From: Geobacter sp. UBA698
GTDB lineage: Bacteria > Desulfobacterota > Desulfuromonadia > Geobacterales > Pseudopelobacteraceae
Length of the DNA: 64,000 bases
Assembly (NCBI GenBank): GCA_002298925.1
Contig: DBMM01000065.1
Span: forward strand, 1-64,000
Direction of reading: 5' to 3'
Positions 36,268 through 43,587 of the stretch are shown piece after piece. How positions within the stretch are numbered: position 1 is the first letter of the stretch; each line of letters begins with the position of its first letter. Under the pieces are notes generated by a model. It was not told the DNA's origin and did not search any database. It was given only the letters and a program-made list of their open reading frames with translations. The translations under genes and the position numbers were made by a program.

Positions 36268-37371
36268 TCAGGTCGGATTCAGTGCCAGCAGGTCTTTGTG
36301 AACAAACAGGCCGTTTTTCTGGATAAGCACATCATCGAACCAGATCTCTCCGCCGTCGGTCAACAGCTTTACCAGATCCCAGTGTACGGCCGAGCGGTTG
36401 CCGTTATCACATTCATCATAGGCTTGGCCAGGGGTAAAGTGGATCGAGCCGAAGATCTTCTCGTCGAAGAGAATATTGCGCATCGGCTGGCGGATGCCGG
36501 GATTGACGCCGATGGCGAATTCTCCGACATAACGGGCACCTTCATCGGTATCGAGGATCTTGTTGAGCGGGGCGGTCATGTCGCCGGCTGCGCTGGCCTC
36601 GATAATACGGCCTTCACTGAATTCGAAACGGACGGCATTGTATTCCTTGCCCTGATAGATGCTGGGGCAGTTGTAGGTGATATGACCCTGGACCGAATTC
36701 CTGACCGGCGCTGAAAATACTTCACCGTCCGGCATATTCAGACGGCCGTCGCACTTGATGCCCGGCAGGCCGGCGATACTGAAACGCAGATCGGTGTCGT
36801 GAGCCACGATACGTACCTTATCGGTTTTATCCATCAACTTCTTGAGTCTATCCTGCTTGCGGGATTCCACAGCCCAGTCGATACAGCAGGCCGAGAACAG
36901 GTAATCCTCATACTCCTCCAGGCTCATCCTGGCCTCCTGGGCCGCGGCATGGGTCGGATAGCGGGTCACGACCCAGTGGGTATGCTTGACACGCTGGTCA
37001 ATCAAGGGTCTGGTAAGTTTCTGGTAGGCCACCATCGCGTCCTGGCGGGCATTGGCCAAAACCATGGAGTTGTCTCCGGCTGCGATGCCGATATAGACCG
37101 TCAAAGTCTTGTAGAAGTCCAGCTTGTGCTGGGGAAAATGAGCCAACTGCTGTTTGCTGGCCAAGTTGTAAAATGCTCGGTCGATCTCTGGCACGGTAAA
37201 ACCGTACTCAACATACTTGGCACCACGCTTCAGGCAGAGGGCATGCAGTTCCTTGACCAGCGGCAGCGCTTCCAGGCCGGCGGCATTGATCAGCACCACA
37301 TCCCCTTTTTTCACCCGGGTGGAATAATCAACCAGAATTTCAGCAAATCGGGCAACGCGGGGGTCTTTCAT
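36268..37371 (-). CDS. M29-family aminopeptidase
   Basis: 367 residues, matching AmpS/thermophilic aminopeptidases. Family features: RFAEILVDYSTRVKKGDVVLI at the start, FSIAGLPGIKCDGRLNMPDGEVFSAPV with the metal-binding Glu, VRFEFSEGRIIEASA, GEFAIGVNPGI, and IHFTPGQAYDECDNGNRSAVHWDLVKL with the His ligands. It releases N-terminal residues in the cytosol using two metal ions. It starts the minus-strand run that includes the two small proteins and the HDOD gene. Confidence 0.93.
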   Translation of the reverse strand: MKDPRVARFAEILVDYSTRVKKGDVVLINAAGLEALPLVKELHALCLKRGAKYVEYGFTVPEIDRAFYNLASKQQLAHFPQHKLDFYKTLTVYIGIAAGDNSMVLANARQDAMVAYQKLTRPLIDQRVKHTHWVVTRYPTHAAAQEARMSLEEYEDYLFSACCIDWAVESRKQDRLKKLMDKTDKVRIVAHDTDLRFSIAGLPGIKCDGRLNMPDGEVFSAPVRNSVQGHITYNCPSIYQGKEYNAVRFEFSEGRIIEASAAGDMTAPLNKILDTDEGARYVGEFAIGVNPGIRQPMRNILFDEKIFGSIHFTPGQAYDECDNGNRSAVHWDLVKLLTDGGEIWFDDVLIQKNGLFVHKDLLALNPT

Positions 37372-37511
37372 TGCATTGATTCCTTTCGGCCGGCATTTAT
37401 TTGGACATGCCCTGAATTATGTGAATTAATTGGGTTCCAGCTTTTAATCTTCTCTGCTATCCTGACCGGCAGCAGCAACCGCATCAGTCAAACTTAACTA
37501 CGGAAATTTAC

Positions 37512-37976
37512 ATGAACAGACATAAAATTGAAACCAAAATCATGAATCCGCTGATGGGGATCAGCATCCCGCTACCAGCCTATGCCACCGATGGGGCGGC
37601 CGCCATGGACCTGCGCGCCTGTCTGAGTGAACCGCAGACCGTGCTGCCGGGCGAGACGGCACTGATCCCCAGCGGCATCGCCATCAGCATCCATGACCCC
37701 GGCCTGGTGGCACTGCTGGTGCCGCGTTCGGGGCTCGGCATCAGACACGGCATCGTACTGGCCAACAGCATAGGAGTGATCGACTCGGACTATCAGGGCG
37801 AAATCGGGATCGGCATCTACAACCGCGGACAGGCAGCCTACACCATCGAGCCGGGCGAGCGCATCTGCCAGATGATGTTTGTGCCGGTGACCCAGGCAGC
37901 TTTGCAGGTGGTGCAGGAGTTCAGTCAGGAAAGCGTGCGGGGCGCAGGAGGCTTCGGACATACCGGAAGAGGCTGA
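37512..37976 (+). CDS. dut: Deoxyuridine 5'-triphosphate nucleotidohydrolase
   Basis: 154 residues, trimeric dUTPase length. It hydrolyses dUTP to dUMP and pyrophosphate, keeping uracil out of DNA. Motif 1 AAAMDLRA, motif 2 VPRSGLGIRHG, motif 3 GVIDSDYQGEIGIGIYN, motif 4 GERICQMMFVPV, and the C-terminal arm motif 5 SVRGAGGFGHTGRG. It is single-gene, closed by a two-way terminator shared with the convergent M16 protease. Confidence 0.97.
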   Translation: MNRHKIETKIMNPLMGISIPLPAYATDGAAAMDLRACLSEPQTVLPGETALIPSGIAISIHDPGLVALLVPRSGLGIRHGIVLANSIGVIDSDYQGEIGIGIYNRGQAAYTIEPGERICQMMFVPVTQAALQVVQEFSQESVRGAGGFGHTGRG

Positions 37977-37977
37977 T

Positions 37978-38022
37978 AAAAAAATGAGGCCCCCAAGACC
38001 AATGCCATGGGAGCCTCATTTT
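37978..38022. terminator. Bidirectional terminator between dut and the M16 protease
   Basis: AAAATGAGGCCCCC pairs with GGGAGCCTCATTTT (one mismatch) around a 14-base loop. The A run before and T run after give U-tracts on both strands, and the hairpin lies between convergent stops. Confidence 0.88.
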
Positions 38023-38044
38023 CAGCAGCCTTGAAAGACAATCT

Positions 38045-39304
38045 TCAGAGTTTGAGCAGATCCGCTTTCAGTCCCAGATCGACGGTCTTGCCCATCACCT
38101 CCAGGTTCAGACAGGAACCGTCGAACAGTCCAGCTGCCAGACTCTGGACGTCCTGGGATGTTACCGCGTCAAAACCTGCCAGGACTTCCTCCACCGGCTG
38201 ATGCCGCTGCAGGTAGATCACGTTTTTGGCAAGACGGGTCATGAGGTTGTCACTGCTTTCCAGGGACATGAGCAGTTTGCCCTTGAGCTGCTCGCGAGCC
38301 GAATCCAGTTCATCCTTGGGTACCATCTCACTCTTGAAGCGCCCCATCTCTTCCAGGGCGATGTCAAGCACTTCCCGGCAGTGGGCCTTTTCCGTGCCGG
38401 CATACACCACCAACGAACCTGAATCGGCGTGGGAAATGACATAGGAGTAGACCGAATAGGCCAGCCCCTTCTTCTCGCGAACCTCCTGAAACAGCCGCGA
38501 ACTCATGCCCCCCCCCAGCACGGTGCTCATCAGGAACAGGATAAACCGGTCAGGATGGTGCTGGGGCAAGGCACGGGTTCCCAGACAGAGCAAGGTCTGC
38601 TCCAGGTCGCGCTCACACAGATGCACCCGCTGACCGTTCTGGGGTACCATTTCCTGAAAAACAGGGGTCCAGTCCGATGTAACTGCCGAGAATGCCGTTC
38701 GCATCAGCGCAACCAGCTCTTCATGACTGACGTTGCCGGCGGCCGAGATGATGATATCCTCGGGACGATAACGACTCTGCTTGTAGGTTATGATGTCGTC
38801 TCGGGACAGACTGCCGACCGTGTTCTCGCTGCCCAGGATCGACATGCCCAGCGGATGCCCGTACCAGAAACTCTGGTGAAAGCGGTCGTGGATAAACTCG
38901 TCCGGCGTGTCGTCCCGCATCTTGATTTCCTGCAAAATGACATTTCGCTCCCGCTCCAGTTCATCGGCCGGAAAAGCCGAATGCAGAAAAATATCGGTCA
39001 GCAGGTCAGAAACCCGGGGCAGGAACTTTGCCAGCACCTTGGCGTAGTAGCAGACATACTCATGACCGGTAAAGGCATTCAGTATGCCTCCCATGGAGTC
39101 GATCTCCATTGATATCTGCCGGGCCGTGCGCCGGTCAGTGCCCTTGAAGAGCAGATGCTCGATGAAATGAGCAATTCCGTTGTTTTCAGGGGATTCGTGA
39201 CGGGAACCACTTGCGACCCAAATGCCGATGGAAACGGTATGCATGTGAGCAACACGGTGGCTTACAACCCGGACACCATTATCAAGAACTGTAGAATTGA
39301 CCAT
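38045..39304 (-). CDS. M16-family zinc protease (processing-peptidase-like)
   Basis: 419 residues, the size of single-unit M16B peptidases. The inverted zinc motif HFIEH (H46, E49, H50) is followed 76 residues later by the third ligand (E126 in QEIKM). The second M16 half (about 190-419) includes RDLEQTLLCLGTRALPQHHPDR and GGGMSSRLFQEVREKKGLAYSVYSY, the Arg-Tyr substrate pair. No signal peptide, so cytosolic, degrading or trimming peptides. It is convergent to dut and divergent from rmlC. Confidence 0.94.
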   Translation of the reverse strand: MVNSTVLDNGVRVVSHRVAHMHTVSIGIWVASGSRHESPENNGIAHFIEHLLFKGTDRRTARQISMEIDSMGGILNAFTGHEYVCYYAKVLAKFLPRVSDLLTDIFLHSAFPADELERERNVILQEIKMRDDTPDEFIHDRFHQSFWYGHPLGMSILGSENTVGSLSRDDIITYKQSRYRPEDIIISAAGNVSHEELVALMRTAFSAVTSDWTPVFQEMVPQNGQRVHLCERDLEQTLLCLGTRALPQHHPDRFILFLMSTVLGGGMSSRLFQEVREKKGLAYSVYSYVISHADSGSLVVYAGTEKAHCREVLDIALEEMGRFKSEMVPKDELDSAREQLKGKLLMSLESSDNLMTRLAKNVIYLQRHQPVEEVLAGFDAVTSQDVQSLAAGLFDGSCLNLEVMGKTVDLGLKADLLKL

Positions 39305-39438
39305 GGTAAAATCATACCCCGCTTTTTAAAAAATCCAACATCCCCTGAAATTATTGTTTCTCAATATTTTCTTGCGGCAGCAGTCGTTATTTTGCAAGAT
39401 ATGCCTCTGCTGCCTGATCTGAAAAACGGAGGAAATGC

Positions 39439-39984
39439 ATGACCATTGTACCCACCACCATCCCCGATGTACTGATCATCGAACCAAAGGTGTTCGGTGA
39501 TGACCGCGGCTTTTTTTTTGAAAGTTTCAACCAGCGCTCCTGGCAGGAACTGACCGGCCTGAGCAGCAATTTTGTCCAGCACAACCACTCCCGTTCGACC
39601 GGCGGTGTACTGCGCGGCCTGCACTACCAGATTCGTCAGCCCCAGGGGAAACTGGTGCGGGTGGTTACCGGAGAGGTCTTTGACGTGGCCGTTGACATCC
39701 GCCGCTCGTCTCCCACCTTCGGCCGCTGGTTCGGAGCCCTGCTTTCAGCTGAAAACAAGCGCCAGATGTGGGTTCCGGAAGGCTTTGCCCACGGCTTCTG
39801 CGTCACCTCGGACGCTGCCGAGTTTCTCTACCTGACCACCGATTACTGGGCGCCGGAACATGAGCGCTGCATTGACTGGAACGACCCTGACCTGGCCATC
39901 AGCTGGCCGCTAAAGGGGGGGGCCCAGGTATCGGCCAAAGACCGCGAAGGACACCCCTTCAGGGAAGCCGAACTTTTCCCGTGA
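39439..39984 (+). CDS. rmlC: dTDP-4-dehydrorhamnose 3,5-epimerase
   Basis: 181 residues, normal RmlC length. A cupin enzyme that epimerises the 4-keto-6-deoxy sugar made by RmlB before RmlD reduces it. Motifs: DDRGFFFESFNQ, HNHSRSTGGVLRGLHYQ with the catalytic His, GKLVRVVTGEVFDVAVD, WVPEGFAHGFCV, and YWAPEHERCIDWNDP. A GGAGG ribosome site precedes the ATG. The TGA overlaps the MFS gene's GTG. Confidence 0.97.
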   Translation: MTIVPTTIPDVLIIEPKVFGDDRGFFFESFNQRSWQELTGLSSNFVQHNHSRSTGGVLRGLHYQIRQPQGKLVRVVTGEVFDVAVDIRRSSPTFGRWFGALLSAENKRQMWVPEGFAHGFCVTSDAAEFLYLTTDYWAPEHERCIDWNDPDLAISWPLKGGAQVSAKDREGHPFREAELFP

Positions 39985-41288
39985 AACATGGCCAGGGAAA
40001 AGCAGCCGCCCTACCCGGCAGCACTCCGGTGGTAAAACCCAAATTAGGCAACTCCAGCTGGCTGATGCTGCTTTACTGTTGCCAGCTACTGATCATGCTG
40101 GTCTTTATCAACTACTCAGCCGTACTGCCTCTGCTGCGCCGGGAATGGGACATGAACAACACCCAGGCCGGAATGATTTTCTCGGGCTACCAGCTCGGTT
40201 ACATCGCCTCGGGAGTATTACTGAGCACCCTGACCGACCGGATGAACACCAAACGGATCTTTATCGGCGCCGCCCTCTGGTCAGCGACGGGCAACCTGCT
40301 CTTTGCGCTGTACGCCCATGACTTCAGCAGCGGCCTGATGCTGCGAGTACTGACCGGTATCGGCATGGGTGGCACCTACATGCCAGGGCTCAAGCTGGTG
40401 GCCGAACGCTTTGCACCTGCCAAGCGCGGCCGGGCCATCGGCATCTATGTCGGCTCGCTGGTGCTGGGCGCCTCGCTCTCGCTGGCGTTCACCGGCTGGA
40501 TGACCGGACTGTATGGCTGGCGCATCGCCTTCATGGCCTGCTCTGGCGGCGTTTTCTGCGGGGCACTGCTCTCGCTGCCGCTCTTTCGTGGCTATCAGCC
40601 GCAGGCCCGCCCGAGTTGCAGTTCCTCCAATTTCAGCAGCGAAGTCATCAAAAACCGGCCGGCGCTGCTGATGATCCTCGCTTATGGCGCCCACATGTGG
40701 GAGATGTACGGCATGCGCAGCTGGCTGGCACCCTTTTTCACCACCGCCCTGATCGGCTGGGGCGTGAAAAGCGGCCAGGCCACCGGCTTTGCCGCCACCA
40801 TTGCCGCCGTCATGGTCGGGATCGGCGCCATCTCAACCGCCATTACCGGCACCCTCTCGGACCGTTTCGGCCGAACTCTGACCATTTCGCTGGTCATGCT
40901 GGCCAGCACCCTGATCTCGCTCTGTTTCGGCTGGCTGATCAATACCAGCCTCTGGCTGACCCTGGCGGTTGGTCTGGTGTACGGCTATCTGATCGTGGCC
41001 GAATCACCGGTCTTCTCGACCGGACTGACTGAACTGGTGGCCCCCGGCTATCTGGGGGCGGCCATGGGGCTGCAGTCCCTGATCGGCTATTCCCTGGCAA
41101 TGATTTCACCCACGGTTTTCGGCTGGGCTCTGGACACCTTCCGCGGCTGGCAGCCGCTGCCCGGAATCAACGGCGAATGGGGGATTGCCTTTGCCAGCCT
41201 GGGGGTCGGTGGACTGGCCGGCCCGTTGTTCATGTGGATGCTGCGCCGCACTCCGGAAAGCCGTAAAATGGCTGACGGTCGTCGCTGA
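39981..41288 (+). CDS. Major facilitator superfamily transporter
   Basis: 435 residues, about 12 membrane helices. The MFS loop 2-3 motif is LLSTLTDRMNTKRIFIGA, and the loop 8-9 counterpart GTLSDRFGRTLTISLV. The GTG start overlaps the rmlC stop (GTGA), with no ribosome site of its own, so translation is coupled to rmlC, although a rhamnose link is not shown. It resembles organic-acid/aromatic MFS importers (helix 4-5 GMGGTYMPGLKLVAER). Substrate unknown. Confidence 0.88.
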   Translation: MKHGQGKAAALPGSTPVVKPKLGNSSWLMLLYCCQLLIMLVFINYSAVLPLLRREWDMNNTQAGMIFSGYQLGYIASGVLLSTLTDRMNTKRIFIGAALWSATGNLLFALYAHDFSSGLMLRVLTGIGMGGTYMPGLKLVAERFAPAKRGRAIGIYVGSLVLGASLSLAFTGWMTGLYGWRIAFMACSGGVFCGALLSLPLFRGYQPQARPSCSSSNFSSEVIKNRPALLMILAYGAHMWEMYGMRSWLAPFFTTALIGWGVKSGQATGFAATIAAVMVGIGAISTAITGTLSDRFGRTLTISLVMLASTLISLCFGWLINTSLWLTLAVGLVYGYLIVAESPVFSTGLTELVAPGYLGAAMGLQSLIGYSLAMISPTVFGWALDTFRGWQPLPGINGEWGIAFASLGVGGLAGPLFMWMLRRTPESRKMADGRR

Positions 41289-41418
41289 TAAACCTTATCA
41301 CCTTCTCACGTCCCACTACTATCCAGCCTTACTACCATGTACCATGCGCATTTTAACTGCTTGATATTTAAAAAAATTGGTTTTATCATTAATTTCATTA
41401 AAAGTTATTGGAGGCTTT

Positions 41419-42585
41419 ATGGCGAAAGTACTGATTCTCCTTGCCAATGGTTTCGAGGAGATCGAAGCCCTGGCTGTTACGGACGTACTGCGCAGGGCCG
41501 AGATTGAAACTGTTCTGGCGGGACTTTGCGAAGGCTATACTGCCAGTGCCAGCAATATCTGCATAATCCCGGATACCACCATCGACAGGGTCAATGCCTC
41601 CGAATTCAGCATGATCCTGCTTCCTGGCGGGCAGCCCGGCAGCGATAATCTCAAGGCAGACAGCCGCGTCGGACGATTACTGCGACAATTCAACAACGCC
41701 GAAAAACTGATCGGCTCCATCGGCTCGGCTACCACAGTCCTGGCTGCAGCAGACCTGATCGCAGGAAAACGGGTAACCTGTAACCATAGCTGCAAAGACA
41801 AACTCAACGGTGGAATTTATGAAGACAAGGCGGTGGTGACAGACGGCAACATCATCACCAGCCAGGGCCCGGGCACGGCCATCTCATTCGCCTTGGCCAT
41901 TGTTGCGCGGTTGTGCGACAACCACAAGGCCGCATCGGTCAGCAGCGCCATGCTGATTAGAGATGTCACGCGCGAGCATAGAATCTGGGACGACCGTCTT
42001 TTCAACAGCACCATCCAGGCACTGGTGGGAGCTCTGGAAATGAAAGACTCCTTCATCCAGGGGCACGCCAGGCGGGTCACTGAATATGCCCTCAGCATCG
42101 GCTCAAAACTGAACCTTCCGGAAGCCGAAATGCGCGACCTCTATCTCGGTTCCATTCTCCATGACATCGGAAAAATCGGCACCGAGGAAAAGGTCCTCAA
42201 CAAACCGGAAAGTCTGAATTTGCGTGAAGAGTCCCTGATCCGCGAGCATCCCCTCAAAGGGACTCTTTTTATCGCCGGCATCGAGAACCTAAACCAGATT
42301 CTACCCACCATCCTGCATCACCACGAGCGTTGGGACGGCAACGGCTATCCCGGCAGACTCAAGGGAGAGGAGATACCGCTGCACGCCCGTATCGTCTCGA
42401 TTGCCGATGCCTTCGATGCGATGATGTCCAACCGTTCCTACCGGGATGGGATTGACCAGCAGAGCGCCCTCAGCGAGCTTTTGGCACTAAAAGGGACGCA
42501 GTTTGACCCCCTTATCGTGGATGTCTTCATTGAGTGCATTAATGATTCACCCTTTGAAATGAAGGATTTCAGCTACTATTTTTGA
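41419..42585 (+). CDS. Fusion of a DJ-1/PfpI-like domain to an HD-GYP cyclic-di-GMP phosphodiesterase
   Basis: 388 residues from the ATG at 41419 (GGAGG six bases upstream). Residues 1-170 are a DJ-1/PfpI fold: VLILLANGFEEIEALAVTDVLRRA, LLPGGQPGSDNL, and KRVTC. At the nucleophile elbow, where DJ-1 has a catalytic Cys (IxxICAxP), it reads IGSIGSATTVL, with Gly102 in place of Cys, so peptidase/deglycase activity is unlikely. Residues about 190-385 form HD-GYP: SILHDIGKIG (H248-D249), EHPLKGTLFI, HHERWDGNGYPGRLKG (GYP 309-311), SIADAFDAMM. The Glu of FEEIEA is kept. The DJ-1-like part probably binds a ligand or protein and tunes c-di-GMP turnover. Single gene with a terminator. Confidence 0.88.
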   Translation: MAKVLILLANGFEEIEALAVTDVLRRAEIETVLAGLCEGYTASASNICIIPDTTIDRVNASEFSMILLPGGQPGSDNLKADSRVGRLLRQFNNAEKLIGSIGSATTVLAAADLIAGKRVTCNHSCKDKLNGGIYEDKAVVTDGNIITSQGPGTAISFALAIVARLCDNHKAASVSSAMLIRDVTREHRIWDDRLFNSTIQALVGALEMKDSFIQGHARRVTEYALSIGSKLNLPEAEMRDLYLGSILHDIGKIGTEEKVLNKPESLNLREESLIREHPLKGTLFIAGIENLNQILPTILHHHERWDGNGYPGRLKGEEIPLHARIVSIADAFDAMMSNRSYRDGIDQQSALSELLALKGTQFDPLIVDVFIECINDSPFEMKDFSYYF

Positions 42586-42647
42586 TACCATCTGTTTTGG
42601 TTTGTTTTTTGAATTGATTACTTGGTAATCGCTAACACATAGGTAAC

Positions 42648-42683
42648 AAAAAAGGGCATCCATGCTGTGGATGCCCTTTTTTT
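42648..42683. terminator. Bidirectional terminator after the DJ-1/HD-GYP gene
   Basis: Perfect 9-bp stem GGGCATCCA / TGGATGCCC with a 5-base loop, six A before and seven T after. It ends the plus-strand gene and the minus-strand cco cluster. Confidence 0.93.
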
Positions 42684-42731
42684 CTGCGTTTCTCGTATTC
42701 GCTTCAAACAAAAAGTTTCTTTACGTGGAAT

Positions 42732-43418
42732 TCAAAAAGGAAAAGACGGAAGGTATCCCATCTTGCCGAGCACTCGCCACAGACCGGCCCCGCCCATAAG
42801 AGCGACCATGATGCCAGTCACGCGGAAGAAGATGCCTCGAAGGCGTGAAGAAAGTGAGACGGCCGTCGTGCCGACGGCAAAGAGAAGCGGGAGAGTGCCG
42901 AGGCCAAGGGCCGCCATGATGGCGGCCCCAGCCAACGAACTTCCTGTGCCGGCGGCGATAGCGAGAGAAGCATAGACCAGTCCGCAGGGGAGGAAGCCGA
43001 GGACCACGCCGAGGGGGTAGGCACGCAGGACGTTGCTACCTGCGAGAGCCCAGCGGAGCGGCCTGGCAAAGACGTGCGCGCCGCTGCCATCGAGGGCAAA
43101 GATACTGACGAAGGAAAGATTAAGGGCCGAGCCGATGCCGATGATAAAGACGAAGAGATTGGCGGCGGCGAAGAACCAGAGAGAGACGCCCCTTACGGCA
43201 AGAAGGCTGAAGGATGAACCAAGAAGACCGGCGGCAAAACCCATGGCAGTATAGGTTGTTATTCTGCCCAGGTTATACCCGAGCTGAAAGAGCCGTCCCG
43301 AAGAAACCGAACGGTCACGCCCCGCCAGCGCCAGGGCGGTGACGATGCCGCCGCACATCCCGACGCAGTGGGGACTGCCGGCAAGGCCGGCAAGAAAGGC
43401 AAGCCAGATCTCGGTCAT
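42732..43418 (-). CDS. SafE/TauE-like (UreH-type) membrane protein of the cbb3 oxidase cluster
   Basis: 228 residues, six membrane helices. It has the twin motifs of the CcoI-linked family: GSPHCVGMCGG near the N-terminus and LGFLPCGLVYASL in the second half, each with Cys in a Gly-rich turn. Members encoded with ccoGHIS are thought to help copper or metal delivery to the oxidase. The ATG overlaps the ccoS stop (ATGA), so it is coupled, and it is the last gene of the cluster. The specific cargo is unproven. Confidence 0.88.
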   Translation of the reverse strand: MTEIWLAFLAGLAGSPHCVGMCGGIVTALALAGRDRSVSSGRLFQLGYNLGRITTYTAMGFAAGLLGSSFSLLAVRGVSLWFFAAANLFVFIIGIGSALNLSFVSIFALDGSGAHVFARPLRWALAGSNVLRAYPLGVVLGFLPCGLVYASLAIAAGTGSSLAGAAIMAALGLGTLPLLFAVGTTAVSLSSRLRGIFFRVTGIMVALMGGAGLWRVLGKMGYLPSFPF

Positions 43419-43573
43419 GGTTTCTTCCCCGGTTCATCATCGTCCAGCATCCGGTGCTTGGGTCGCTCCAGATCGTCAAATTCTCCCTTTTTTACCCCCC
43501 AGATGAAAAAGAGCCAGCAACCGGCGCCGAGAAACAGTGACAAGACCAGCAATAACACCAATGAACTTTCCAT
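43415..43573 (-). CDS. ccoS: cbb3 oxidase assembly protein CcoS
   Basis: 52 residues, start ATG at 43573. An N-terminal membrane helix (MESSLVLLLVLSLFLGAGCW) continues WLFFIWGVKKGEFDDLERP, matching CcoS with its G(Q/E)FDDLExP motif. The tail PKHRMLDDDEPGKKP repeats the ending of CcoQ nearby. CcoS is needed to insert haem b and copper into the oxidase. It sits 14 bp after ccoI and overlaps the SafE-like gene by 4 bp. Confidence 0.9.
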   Translation of the reverse strand: MESSLVLLLVLSLFLGAGCWLFFIWGVKKGEFDDLERPKHRMLDDDEPGKKP

Positions 43574-43587
43574 AATTTTCCTCTTTA

